Notes under the pieces: generated by a model
Told to the model about the DNA's origin: nothing
What the model saw: the letters and a program-made list of their open reading frames with translations, nothing else
Database searches by the model: none
Shown here: positions 9,877 to 21,139 of the stretch, piece after piece
Layout of the letters: each line of letters begins with the position of its first letter
How positions within the stretch are numbered: position 1 is the first letter of the stretch
Made by a program: the position numbers and the translations under genes
Assembly (NCBI GenBank): GCA_024180945.1
Contig: JAKSGN010000038.1
Span: 2,728,001 to 2,792,000, forward strand
Direction: 5' to 3'
From: Macrophomina tecta
Taxonomy: Eukaryota; Ascomycota; Dothideomycetes; Botryosphaeriales; Botryosphaeriaceae
DNA: 64,000 bases

Positions 9877-12800
9877 ATGCCGCGCCGTCGGCCTCCCGGC
9901 AGGAGGTCTGCCGCCCTAAGCTCCACCTTGATCGCTCTCCTGCTTGTCTTCCCTTTGGTGGCCTCCGCTCAGCAGCAGCCGGGCCACCAGCAGCATGCCC
10001 TCCGCAATTCTCCTCGCGAGGCCGCCCTCCGCGACACCGCCGACCACCGCCCTTGGTCGTCCGCCCATCTAGACGCCTTGTCTGAGTCCGCCGCCCCAGG
10101 GCCCGCTCCCCGCAACCCCAACTCCGACAACAAAAACAACAGGCCCCGCATCGTGCCCTTCCTTTCCAAGAACGAGCGCGCCATTGCGACTTTGGCTCCA
10201 GCTGACTCTGAGTTCGCTGTTCGAGCACCTCCTGCCAGGTCTGCCGCCGGGCCATCCGGCGGCCTCTCCTCGCGACCTCGTGCGCGGTCCCTGCAGGATT
10301 GGGAAGTCGAGGATTTTGTCCTTCTGGCGACCGTTGATGGCAAGATATACGCAAGAGACAGAAACACCGGCGAGGAGCGGTGGACGCTCTTCGCCGACCG
10401 CCCCATGGTCGACATGGTCTACCATCAGCGAAACAAGTCCGAAGACGGCGACATTCTCGACGACGGTCCCGAATGGATTGTCGAGCCGAACCAGGATGGG
10501 GACCTTTACGTCGCTACTCCAGCCCCGAACATCGGCATCCACAAACTGAACCTCACGGTGAAGCAGCTTGCCGAAGAGCTGTCGCCTTATGCGAGCGACG
10601 ACCCGCCGGTTGTATACACTGCCGAGAAGAAGAACACACTTTACACTATCGATGCTGCCACGGGTCGTATTCTGAAGCAGTTCAGTTCCGGAGGTTCCTC
10701 CGTCATCGACGAGGGGAGCTGCCGCAGAATAAGCGGACTCGAGGGAATCGACGAAGATGAATGTGAGTCAATCGGAACTCTCGCACTCGGTCGCACGGAA
10801 TACACCGTCGGCATCGCCAACAAGGATACCGGGACACCCATTTGCACTATCAGATACTTTGAGTGGGCCCCGAACAACAGGGACCGGGATCTTCAGCTCC
10901 AGTACTCGGCAACTATGGACAATAAGTACGTTTACAGCAAGTACGATGGTTATGTCTATGCCTTGGATCACACGAAAGACAGGCAAACGCCTGTCTATCG
11001 AGGTAAATTCGACTCTCCAGTTGTCCGAGTTTACGACATCGTCCGGCCCTTCCATGCCAATTCTCGCGATGATTCTCTGGTGCTCCTCCCCCAGCCTCCC
11101 GGTCCTGCTACCATGCAGGAGTACCAACACGATGTCTTCGTCAATTGCACCGAGAACGGCAGTTGGTATGCCATGTCGGAGGTCAGCTACCCCGCAGTTA
11201 CAGATGGAGCTTCACAAGCCGCTTGCTATACCCTTAACTGGAATGAATTTGCAAATGTCAACTGGCAAACATCGCAAGGGTCACTGAAGCCTTTGCTTGT
11301 CGGGGTCCACTCTCTGTCGCACACTGCTCATCCGATGCCGCTGATCGGCGGTGCAGAGGACGTCCTTCCTATCGATGCTCCGGGTGAGCCGGAACCGGTG
11401 GAAACCGAGATTCCTTCTCCGAAACCTTCGATTGCCCAGGCACCTGTGTGGCCTCTGTCCATCTGGACATTCGTCGTGGCAACGCTTTTCCTCATTCTGG
11501 GCGCTTCTCTGAGTGGTGATTGGAAGAAGACCCTACACAAGCCACTGCAGAACTTCAAGTTCAATGCCCCTCATCCTCCTTCAATGCCACAGGAAGTCCC
11601 ACAAATTGAGGTGTCTAAACCTGAACGCGAACAGCCTGCCGAACAACAGCCGGAAGAACGAAAGGTCAGGTTTCAGATGGGCGGAGAGGAGATCACCGTT
11701 CCTGGTGAAGAAGCAGCCTCTATTAATGGCACTGATGGCAATTCACAAACTGTCGAGAATCCGCCAAGGACTGACTCTCCTCAGCCGGGCGAGGATGGAG
11801 AGAACGGTCAAGAGACTCCGAAGAAGAAAAAGGCTCACCGTGGACAACGTGGTGGCAGAAAACGTAACAAGAACAGGAGAAACACCAATGCTGAATCAGA
11901 AGGTGAAGAGACAGAAAAGGTTGTTGCAAATGTGAAGAAGTTCGGCGAAGAATCGAACGTCAATCCACGTGATGGTGCTACCGATGGACAGGCCGTGTCT
12001 GAATTCTCTTCCGCGAAGCAGTATGTATATTGTCCAGATAATATCTTGGCGAAAGCTGATTGTTCTAGGATCCACAACTTGACCATCACTGACAAGGTAC
12101 TTGGAAGCGGAAGTGGCGGTACCTTTGTCTTCGAGGGCAAATTCGAAGGCCGCGATGTTGCTGTGAAGCGAATGCTCCCGCAGTATTACGAGCTTGCAGA
12201 CCAAGAAGTCAGTCTTCTTACTCAGAGTGACGATCACCCCAACGTCATTCGTTATTTTTGCAAGCAAAAGGATGAAAACTTCCTTTATATTGCGGTTGAG
12301 CTTTGCCAGGCCAGCCTTTGGGATCTTTACAAAGACGGTCGGAATGACGATCCCTGGACGGACCAGCAAATCGGATTGGTGAACGAGATCAACGCCGATG
12401 TCCCTAGGGCACTCTATCAGCTGGCTGCCGGTTTGAACCACCTCCACAGTCTTCGGATTATTCATCGCGACATCAAGCCGCAGAACATCCTCATTGCTTA
12501 TCCGAAGAAGAATCAGACCGGAGGTCCTCGCTTTGTCATTTCGGACTTCGGACTCTGTAAGACTCTGCCGGACAACGTCAGCACGCTCGTCGGTACTACA
12601 AATAACGCCGGTACGATTGGCTGGAAAGCTCCTGAGCTCATTCTCAAGCCGAAAGAGTCCGAAGGACGCATGAGTTCCAGTCAGCGGGATTCCTCAACGT
12701 CCAATGACCCTGTTACCCAGGGTGTCAAGAGATCAGTGGACATCTTCTCCCTTGGCTGCGTATTCTTCTATGTTCTCACTAATGGGTCTCATCCATTCGA

Positions 12801-13443
12801 TGATGAGGAAGGTTGGATGCAGATTCGTGAGTTGAACATCAAAAAGAACAAGTTCAACTTCAGCAAACTTGAGTATCTGGGAGATGATTCAGAGGAACCC
12901 ATCCACCTCATATCCCGCATGCTTTCCAACAATCCCGTAGATCGCCCAACCGCCATGCAAGTCATGCAGCACCCATTCTTCTGGTCTCCCGAAAAGCGTC
13001 TCACTTTTCTCTGCCAAGTCTCGGACAGGTTCGAATTTGAGCCCCGCGACCCTCCGTCGGCCTCTCTGTGCAGGCTCGAAGCACGCAACATCGAAGTCAT
13101 GTGCCCTGCTCCCAAGGGCCACAACTCGGGCCACACTTTCAGCAAATTTCCCGACTTCCTGGCCAAGCTTGACCGCAAGTTCATCGACACGCTCGGCAAG
13201 CAACGCAAGTACAACGGCGACAAGATGCTTGACTTGCTGCGCGCTCTCCGAAATAAGAAGAACCATTACTACGACATGCCGCCGGACGTGCAGGCCAAGG
13301 TAGGCCCACTCCCCGACGGCTACCTCCGCTACTGGACCACGCGCTTCCCGAAGCTCCTCATGGCTTGCTATGAGGTCGTCGTCGAGTGTGGTTTCGACCA
13401 GGAGCCTGGATTTAAGACGTACTTCGAGCCCGCGACTCCTTGA
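9877..13443 (+). CDS. Serine/threonine kinase/endoribonuclease IRE1 (unfolded protein sensor)
   Basis: This is the ER-membrane stress sensor that splices HAC1-type mRNA. The reading frame is open for 1188 codons; removing a likely in-frame 48-nt intron (12021-12068) gives 1172 residues. Order of parts, numbered on the unspliced frame: signal peptide 1-31 (LIALLLVFPLVASA); lumenal beta-propeller sensor about 140-480; transmembrane helix about 522-545 (WPLSIWTFVVATLFLILG); an acidic and Lys-rich cytosolic linker; and a kinase domain from about 740 with glycine loop GSGSGGTF, HRDIKPQN near 862 and DFG near 889. The C-terminal KEN RNase domain, about 1041-1185, contains LLRALRNKKNH with the Arg, Asn and His positions expected for RNA cleavage. 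It is complete, with all catalytic motifs intact. Confidence 0.96.
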   Translation: MPRRRPPGRRSAALSSTLIALLLVFPLVASAQQQPGHQQHALRNSPREAALRDTADHRPWSSAHLDALSESAAPGPAPRNPNSDNKNNRPRIVPFLSKNERAIATLAPADSEFAVRAPPARSAAGPSGGLSSRPRARSLQDWEVEDFVLLATVDGKIYARDRNTGEERWTLFADRPMVDMVYHQRNKSEDGDILDDGPEWIVEPNQDGDLYVATPAPNIGIHKLNLTVKQLAEELSPYASDDPPVVYTAEKKNTLYTIDAATGRILKQFSSGGSSVIDEGSCRRISGLEGIDEDECESIGTLALGRTEYTVGIANKDTGTPICTIRYFEWAPNNRDRDLQLQYSATMDNKYVYSKYDGYVYALDHTKDRQTPVYRGKFDSPVVRVYDIVRPFHANSRDDSLVLLPQPPGPATMQEYQHDVFVNCTENGSWYAMSEVSYPAVTDGASQAACYTLNWNEFANVNWQTSQGSLKPLLVGVHSLSHTAHPMPLIGGAEDVLPIDAPGEPEPVETEIPSPKPSIAQAPVWPLSIWTFVVATLFLILGASLSGDWKKTLHKPLQNFKFNAPHPPSMPQEVPQIEVSKPEREQPAEQQPEERKVRFQMGGEEITVPGEEAASINGTDGNSQTVENPPRTDSPQPGEDGENGQETPKKKKAHRGQRGGRKRNKNRRNTNAESEGEETEKVVANVKKFGEESNVNPRDGATDGQAVSEFSSAKQYVYCPDNILAKADCSRIHNLTITDKVLGSGSGGTFVFEGKFEGRDVAVKRMLPQYYELADQEVSLLTQSDDHPNVIRYFCKQKDENFLYIAVELCQASLWDLYKDGRNDDPWTDQQIGLVNEINADVPRALYQLAAGLNHLHSLRIIHRDIKPQNILIAYPKKNQTGGPRFVISDFGLCKTLPDNVSTLVGTTNNAGTIGWKAPELILKPKESEGRMSSSQRDSSTSNDPVTQGVKRSVDIFSLGCVFFYVLTNGSHPFDDEEGWMQIRELNIKKNKFNFSKLEYLGDDSEEPIHLISRMLSNNPVDRPTAMQVMQHPFFWSPEKRLTFLCQVSDRFEFEPRDPPSASLCRLEARNIEVMCPAPKGHNSGHTFSKFPDFLAKLDRKFIDTLGKQRKYNGDKMLDLLRALRNKKNHYYDMPPDVQAKVGPLPDGYLRYWTTRFPKLLMACYEVVVECGFDQEPGFKTYFEPATP

Positions 13444-14236
13444 TTGTAGGGCTCAGTTGAGGCGATGATTCCAACAGTTTTCTTTCATCCCTTTTGGTTC
13501 TATAAAAGCCGAGATGTTGGGTTGGAGGGGATGAAGACATGTGGTTATGAATTGTATGAGTGTTGGGCGACGGTTGCTTCAGTCAATCTACATCGATAAG
13601 GGCAACTTGATTTAAGAAAAAAGTGTTATTGACCTTCTTTCGAAGGAGGACGCTTGGCAAGTGGAGTTTTATTTTATTTTTTTTGTATTCAGCGAAGGGC
13701 AATGGAGTTGATTATCAATTGAGCTTTCTTGCTTTTTGCATGCTTTCCGCTCTGAGTGTCTGTGTGCAGTGTGCATTGGCGTGTGGACGTAGTGCTCGAG
13801 AAAAGAAAGTTCCCGGCAATGACCCTTGACTATCCTGGAGCTGCTCTGTTCCTGGGTCTGTTTTCAAAACGAATAGATCAATGTGCATTTTCCTAAATCC
13901 CTTTCAAACCACCCCTATCACACTGATCAACTGGGCTCCTGTAGACAAAGCACCGCTCCGTGACGAGCAAACAGCACAAACAACGTGTTCCATCACACAA
14001 AAGGAATGTACGAGGCCAAGAGCAAATATAACGCACACACACACACACACACATGCATGCTACAACCCTCACATTTACCATTTACAAACTGGAATACAAC
14101 TCCTCGCCTCTCTTCCTGCTGTGCTATACCCGTACCTCTGCTGCGCCAATACCTATAAGATCCTCACTCTCCGCACGGACTTTACCTACTAAACCCAAAA
14201 ATGGAAAAAGAAATTTGACAAAGCCCCCTAGCACTC
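13444..14236. other. Convergent 3' spacer between IRE1 and Pan1
   Basis: The two genes converge here, so the stretch holds both 3' ends. It is AT-richer than its surroundings and includes a CA dinucleotide run at 14034-14053. I see no gene. Confidence 0.5.
14034..14053. repeat. CA/GT microsatellite
   Basis: Ten CA units lie in a row in the convergent 3' region between IRE1 and Pan1. Confidence 0.9.
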
Positions 14237-17200
14237 CTAATCCAATACCCTACCAGCCGTAGGCGCCTGACTCCGGTCCCTGGTCTCCACCTTCCGCAGC
14301 CCCTTGCCCATCTGGATCTGGCTCAGCAACGCACCCCTGTCCATCGCGCCCGCAGGCGGCGCAGGCGGCGCAGGCGGCGCGCCAGAGGGCGCACCGGGCG
14401 GCGGCGGAGGAGGAGGTGGCGGCGGAACACCGCCAGGAGCGCCCGCGCCAGGCATGGGTGGTGGCGGCGGCGGAGGAGCGCCAGGAGCACCAGCGCCAGG
14501 CATAGGCGGCGGTGGAGGAGGGGCGGAGGGACCGGGCGAGGTGATGGCAGGGCTGTCGTTGCGGGAGCCACCGAGGGGTGAGTCCTTGTTGTCCATGGCG
14601 GACAGCGGGCGGGGCGGGCCCATAGTGCCGAAGAGGATGGATGCGAGCTGCTTGGCGGAGCCGCCACCGGGGCGATCATCGTCCGAGTCTGAAGAGCTGT
14701 CGTCGTCCGAGTCGACGACGCTCCAGTCATCCTCATCAGCAGGGCGGGCGCGCGTGCGGGCAGGCGCAGCGGCCGGCTCGGGCAGGGCCGTCTTGTTGCT
14801 GTCTTGCTGGGTTAGGCGGTGGAAGGGGTTGGTCGAGACCTCAGTTGAGCTGGCGGGCGTGGATATGGAGGGGACGCTTGGTGCAGTGTGAGACTCGTTG
14901 GCTTGGGCCATTTTCTTCAGGAAGGGGTTCTTCGTCTCGGTAGCGGCACCCGGGCTGGTCACAGCGGAAGCTTGAGGGCTGGTAACGGAAGAGGGCGGCG
15001 TAGTTGCAGAAGGCTCGGTAGAGACAGGCATCGGAGGAGCCGGAGGAGCGGCTGGCAGCTCGGCCTTGGGAAGTTCCTGGCTAGCCGTGGGTGTCGTCTC
15101 TTGAGGAGTGATTTCTTGAGGACCTTCATCGTCGGACGAAGACGAGTCGTCGTCACCCATGCCCTCAAGTTGCAGCTGAAGCTGACGCTCACGCTCCCTG
15201 GCAGCCTCAATCTCAGCACGTTGTGCAGCCAGACGAGCTTCCTTTTCCTTAGCCTCCCGCTGAGCCTCCTTCTTCTTACGCTTCTCTTCCTCCTTCTTGA
15301 GCTTCCCTGCCTTAACTTGCTCCTCCAATGCACGCAGGCGAGCTGCTGCTGCTTCCTGCTCTTTGGCAAGCTCTTCCTCTTGCCGTCTCTCCTCATCCCT
15401 AGAATTATATTAGTTATGATTTTTAAGCTGGTTGACTTAGATCAGACTTACTCCATAGCCTTCGTTTCCGCTTCCTGAGCTTCCTGCTCCTCACGAAGAG
15501 CCCGCTCGGTGGCCTCTTGCTCGGCCCTCTTCGCTTCAGCATCGGAGTCATGAGTTTCTGTCTTCTTGTTGCGGGACGGTGGGGCAGGCGGAGGCTTCTT
15601 TCCCGCGGCTTTGGGAGCTGGCGGAGGAACGCCTTGCTCCTCATTCAGCCTGCGCTGCCTTTCTTGCTCACGACGAGCATCTTCTTCTTCGGCTTTGCGG
15701 ATACGCTCCTCCTTTTCACGCTGCTCACGCTCCGCCTTCTGCTGAGGCGTTTCACCGGTAGGCTTAGATGGCGCGCGAAGCCCGAGAGCAGCCAGACGTT
15801 CAGCCATACGCTGTTCAGCCTGTTGCTTGATGAAGGCCGCACGCTCTTCTGGGGTCTTGTAAGCGTTGTAGGAAGCGCCACTGGAAGATGCTGGACGAGC
15901 CACTGGTGACTCAGAACGAGCTGTATGTTCAAGACCTCTGGCACTGCTTGGTCGAGCAGGTTCTTCGATCCGGGGAACCGGCGACTGGTACCTGTTCCGT
16001 GCGCTGTCCCTGATATCGTCTTCCTTGCGGACCCTAGCGGCACGGCTCTGCCTTTGCAGTTCATAGATGAAGTCCTTGACTTCGTCCTCGACGCCCAGGC
16101 CATCCTGCCACCTCCGCCGCTCATGTTCGCTCGACTCGCCCTGAGAACCATCCTTGAGGCTAGCCTCAAGTGCCTTGCTAAACTCAGTGACACTTTCTTC
16201 GACATCACGAACCATGCGTTCATTGCTTTCTCTCTCATTGCGGATGCGAGTCTGCTCTTCCTCCAAGCGTTTAGCTGCCTCACCAGTGTCATCAGCCGAG
16301 GCAGGCGCCGGTTTGCCGGTCAAAGCAGCAGAGCGTGCTTGCATCATGGCCTTCGCACGGGCCTTCAGCCTGTCAGATTCAGTGACAGCACCGCCAGGGC
16401 CAGTACCGACAATGGCAGCGGAAGAACCGGGGTGGGCCTTGGCGTCCTTCAATCTGAAGAGTTCCAGTTGCGCATCCGCAATTGCACGCTCGGTCCGGCG
16501 GACCTGGGAAGCCAGCTCAGGGAGACGATCCGTAAGGCGGCGTAACTCGCGCTGAAGGGCACGGCGCTCTGCATCGGAGCCTCCGGATAACATCGTATGC
16601 GCATTGGGATGAGTATCAATGTCCTCCTGCAGGCGTCGGATCCGACGGTACAGATCCTCCGCATCTTTGCGGTCCTTACGGTCAAGAAGTTCATCCTGTT
16701 CAGCCCGGTTCTCATCGCGGAAATCCATGGCATCCAATAAGATCTGCTTCTCCTTGATTTCTTTCTTTAACTGCTCGACTGACTTTTCATCATTAGACCT
16801 TTCAGATCCAGGTGACGAAGGCGCCGCTGGGGAAGGCGAACGACCTCCGTTTCCTATCCTGCGACGAGCACTCGACCTGTATCCAACGTCGTCATCGTTA
16901 TTCTTGAAGACAGTAGCATCCTTGCGGCCCCCGGCGACTGGACTTCCGCCACGAAGGGAGTGGTTCTTCAGGTAGCTAACACCGGTCCTCTGAGGCTGGA
17001 GGAAGGCACCAGAGTGCTTTCTCTCTTCGGCGTCCCGGGCGATCAAACTCTTCATCGTGCCAATGGAGTCATTGAGATTCCGCGTAGAGGGCGGGACGAG
17101 TTCCGGAGGCAGGGTATTTGGCACGGGATAGCCGTTCAACTTACGGTAAATCAAGTGCATGGCAACGGCAAATTCATCAAGATTGAGACGGCCACGGTTA

Positions 17201-18706
17201 TGGGGATCGGAAAGCGTCCAAATCTTCTCCAAATCAGTCTTGTCTAAGCCAGACTGGCCCATGATCTCGATGGCCTGGCTTCCAGTGATATAACCCTTAC
17301 TCAATCCGTCCCATGCGCGGAAAAGCTGGTCATAGATCTTCTTCTCATCCTTGGTGATGGCCCATGGAACCGTGGCGTTTCCACGAAGACCTGCAGAGCT
17401 AAAGGACCCACCCTCTCGCCCAGGTTGCGGCATCAATTGCTGCATCATGTTTTGAATGTTTGGCAATCCCCCAGCCGGCGTATTCACAAGTCCCCATTGT
17501 CCAGGCATTCCAGTAGGCTGAGCATTCAGGGGAGCAACCATACCACCACCAAACCCGGTAGGTTGGGGCTGCAGTCCAGTAGGCTGTGGCTGAAATCCTG
17601 TGGGTTGTGGATGCAATCCACCAGACATGCCTTGGTTCATCCCGAAACCAGTAGGTTGCGGCTGAAGACCGGTAGGCTGGGGCTGGAAGCTACTCTGCTG
17701 GCTGGGGAACCCGGTCATTTGAGGGGCCAATCCAGTTGGCTGTGACTGCAGGCTGGATAGCAATTGGGAATTGGAAGGCTGCTGAGGTTGAGGCTGTTGT
17801 ATTGTAGGGACCGATTGGGAGCTGGATGTTGCTGGCCTTGCGTCGGGTACGCCGAACGAGATGATGTCAACCATGCTCGAGACCTCATTCCTGACACGTT
17901 CAGGTAGTTCATTGGGCAGGTCCTTGCCGACGAGCTTCAGGTTACAGAGATACATTGCGAGAGCGAATTCGGGAAACAGCAGCTGACCCGACTTGGTCGT
18001 GTCGGAGAGCGTCCTAAGGCATTGCATCAGCTCATGTATTTATCCCAAACCTGCGTAACGAAGCCTACCAGATGTGGGCCAGCGCATCGCCAGGCAGCTT
18101 AGATCGCATAAGCAGATCCCGCGCCTGGTCGCCCGACATTGCCTGACCATTGCCCACTGCCGACTTGAACAGTTGTTCAAACTTGGCCTGGTCCTGTGCC
18201 GTTATAAAACTGAGCCTGATGCTCGGGATCTTCGAGCCGGTGGGCTGGGGAGCTTGAGGCTGCTGCGACTGCGCCGAGGAACCTCGGAAGGAGTCGGCCA
18301 TCTGCGACGAAGTGAGGCCGGTAGGCTGGGGTTGCTGAGGCTGTGCGGGCGGCGGCATGCTCTGCTGGCCAGTTTGGAAGGGCTGTTGCTGCGGGGCTTG
18401 TTGGAAGGATTGTTGCTGAGGCGGCTGCTGGAAGGACTGCTGTTGCTGACCGGGATAGCCGGTAAATTGCGGTTGAAGCTGTGGAGGTTGCTGCTGCTGC
18501 TGCTGCTGGAAGCCCTGCTGCTGGCCGGGATAGCCGGTGAATTGAGGCTGGATGGGGGCAGCGCCGAAGCCGGTGGGCTGCGGTTGCAATCCGCCAAAGC
18601 CTTGCATAGGCTGCTGCTGGCCATACTGCTGCTGCTGCTGTTGCGGCTGGCCAGGCCCGCGAGCGCTGGGCCCGCCCCCTAGAAACGAGGAGCTGCCGCT
18701 GAACAT
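14237..18706 (-). CDS. PAN1: Pan1, actin cytoskeleton-regulatory complex protein, 3 exons
   Basis: Pan1 is an endocytic scaffold at the plasma membrane that activates Arp2/3 and binds Sla1/End3. Exons are 18706-18069, 18013-15452 and 15398-14237, joined by 55- and 53-nt introns, giving 1453 residues. The first EH domain spans intron 1 (about 168-265, with [12 protein letters not shown] restored). The second EH domain is near 427-520 ([12 protein letters not shown]). A long coiled coil follows, then a Lys/Glu-rich region, proline runs and a C-terminal WH2 motif ([14 protein letters not shown]). About a dozen PQPTG-type repeats in the N-terminal third include several LQPQPTG copies, which fit the LxxQxTG site of Prk1/Ark1 kinases and imply phospho-control. 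I chose MFSGSSSF over a Met seven codons upstream because family members start that way. It is head to head with the gene at 18978. Confidence 0.94.
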
Positions 18707-18977
18707 GGCTGGTGGAAGGCGCGGCAATGAGCGCGTCTCGACGCGCCGGGGTGGAGGAAGAGGAAGGGTAGGCGGAGGTAGAATATGGGGCGCGGACGGG
18801 AAAGGAGGGAAGGCGGGCGGCGTAGGGAGATGATGGTGGCCAAGGTAGGGTGGGCCCGGGGATTGGGCACGAGTGGCCGCCCGTCGTCATCCTGCTCGCC
18901 CGTGCTCAGCCTCGTCGGCCTGCAGCTGCAGCTCCAAACGCGAACGGCCTCACCACCCTCTCTCGCAAACCACCGCG

Positions 18978-19288
18978 ATGACTGCGCAACAGAATGGAGA
19001 TGTCCCACGCGGCTCCGCGGGTGATGCCGATCTGGCACAGGTACCGTCTGCTTCCCCCCGCCTTGCGCCCCAGGGACTCATCTTATCCAGGCCTTCAAGG
19101 ACCTCGCCCGCGGCGAGCAAACCGCTTCTGCTCTCGAGAATCACCTGGATGCTCTCGAGGCCAAGATTGAGGAACTTCTGGCTGCCGCAGACGCCCAGCA
19201 ACAGGCCTCCGCCCAGGGTCTCGCAAGCACTTCAGCCGAATCCAGCCAAGGAGGTGCCTCAGGCAGCGCCGTCGAAAAGGAGTCCTGA
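18978..19288 (+). CDS. Small coiled-coil protein, 86 aa, 2 exons
   Basis: Exons 18978-19040 and 19091-19288 are joined by a 50-nt intron (GTACCG donor, TATCCAG acceptor) and give 86 residues. I do not recognise a named family. The middle (AFKDLARGEQTASALE, then DALEAKIEELLAAAD) forms an amphipathic leucine-zipper-like helix, and the tail is Ser/Ala/Gln-rich. The codons are strongly C-ending, as in the neighbouring real genes. Its start lies 271 bp from the Pan1 start, so the two may share a promoter region. A small subunit of a larger complex is a guess. Confidence 0.6.
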
Positions 19289-19663
19289 ACTCATTGAGTC
19301 TGCTCTGGCAGTCGCTACCGAGCACCAGCGCTGCGTTGAGATTGCGCCCTGTGAGACGTCCTCAAAATAGCGATCGATATTTACGGGTGCCCGGGAGCGG
19401 CTTGCTTGGAGAACAGACCAGGCGCAGCAGCGAGTCAGGAGCACCATCGCCGTCATTTTACCAGCAGCAAGGCAAAGAGCGTCAAGCATTCAAGAGGAAA
19501 AGTCGCTGAGATCTTTTGTCCAGATGTAGACAGGAAGCTTAGTTCTTCGGTCGTTGACTACGAGAGAAGCAAGCCAAAGGAGAAGAAAAAGGATTATCTG
19601 GCTCCCACAACCGGCAGCATTGCTCTATGGAGCTTGTATCATCAAATACTCTGATTCGAGACT
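19289..19663. other. Convergent 3' spacer
   Basis: This holds the 3' ends of the small coiled-coil gene and of Mri1. I see no gene. Confidence 0.5.
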
Positions 19664-20866
19664 TCAATATTCGAAGACCTTCTCCATGCGGAACACACCG
19701 TCGCTATCCTTCTCCACCACGCCGACCTCGGTGATGATGCCGTCAATCAGCTCGGCAGGCGTAACATCAAATGCCGGATTCCACACATTGATGCCATTCG
19801 CGGCAATGCTCACCGTCTCCACCACCTTGAGGTCAAGAGACGCGCCGTTGAAACGCGGTCCCTTGACCAGTGTCACCTCCTTGCCTGCACGTTCTTCTAT
19901 CACAATGTCTTCACCGGTCTTGGTCTGCAAATCTATCGTCGTCCGAGGCGCTGCCACCAGGAACTTCACGCCGTGGTGTCTAGCGTTGATGGCAAGGGAA
20001 TATGTGCCAATCTTGTTTGCAGTGTCTCCATTAGCAGCCACTCTGTCCGCACCCACCACAATCGCAGCTATTCTCTCCGGCTCTCCCTTCAGGCGCAACA
20101 GGGCTGCGGCCATCGAGTCGGTGACAAGCGTCGCAGGAATCTTGTCGTGAACAAGCTCGAAAGCCGTAAGACGGGAGCCTTGGTTGTATGGCCTTGTCTC
20201 GGTGCAGAAGGCATGCCTGAGGGTACCGGTGGCGTGCAGCGAACGGATCACTCCGAGAGCGGTTCCGTAGCCTGCTGTTGCAAGAGATCTGCGGCAATTA
20301 GATAGCGGCTCTCAGGAACACGCTGCAATGGCGCCGTACCCTGTATTGCAATGTGTGACCACGCTGACTTGACAGCCCTTGCCAGCCTCGGTGTTCTTCA
20401 CAATCCACTCTGCGCCGTGTTTGCCAATATTCTCATTATCCGACACATCGTCGACCAGCATCTTCTCCGCAGCCTTGACATATGCATCCTTGACCGACAG
20501 ACCCGAGGCGTCTTGTGCTGACGCTGCCGCGTCGACAGTCTTATTGAGCTTCCGGGCGGCGTCGGCGAGGTTGACGGCAGTAGGCCGACTAGTGACGAGG
20601 TAGCTCAACTTCTCCTCGACAAAGACCTTGACCTCTTCGGCGACGGAAGACAGCTCGTTCTTGGCGGCGATAGTCTCGAGTTCGACTGCGAGACCGAGGG
20701 CGGCAACGATGGCAATAGCAGGGGCGCCGCGAGTGCGCATTTCCTTGATGGCATGCCAGGCATCCTGGGCGGAGTGCACTTCGTCGTAGACTTCTTCATG
20801 CGGCAGACGCAGCTGATCGAGGATCTGGAGCGAGCCGCGCTGGTACTTGATCGCCTGGAGAACCAT
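19664..20866 (-). CDS. MRI1: Methylthioribose-1-phosphate isomerase Mri1, 2 exons
   Basis: This cytosolic enzyme converts 5-methylthioribose-1-phosphate to 5-methylthioribulose-1-phosphate in the methionine salvage pathway; it belongs to the eIF2B-alpha/beta/delta-like fold. Exons 20866-20340 and 20288-19664 are joined by a 51-nt intron (GTACGG to GCCGCAG), giving 383 residues. The intron falls inside the catalytic motif and restores [15 protein letters not shown], which holds the active-site Cys. The N-terminal TRGAPAIAI loop and the [18 protein letters not shown] stretch with the catalytic Asp are intact. The [11 protein letters not shown] start matches the family. It is head to head with the aldo-keto reductase. 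Confidence 0.95.
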
Positions 20867-21139
20867 GGCGGGCAATGAGTCGTTGGTGTTTTTGGCGGGG
20901 CAAAAGGCGGGAGCAGCACAAGGGCGAACTTTTTTCTCTGGGGGCAGGGTCTGCAAACGCAGCCAGAGGTACAGTAGTGGGGCAGCGCAAGCTCTAGCCA
21001 GCAGCACGTCATGATTGCCCGCGAGTCGACGACAAGGGGGTCCGGGTCAACATCGCATCTACTCCCCACAGTCGCCCAGCTCCCCTCTTCCAGACACCTT
21101 TCGGTCTTCAAACCCCCCGATTGGCGACAATTCATCATT

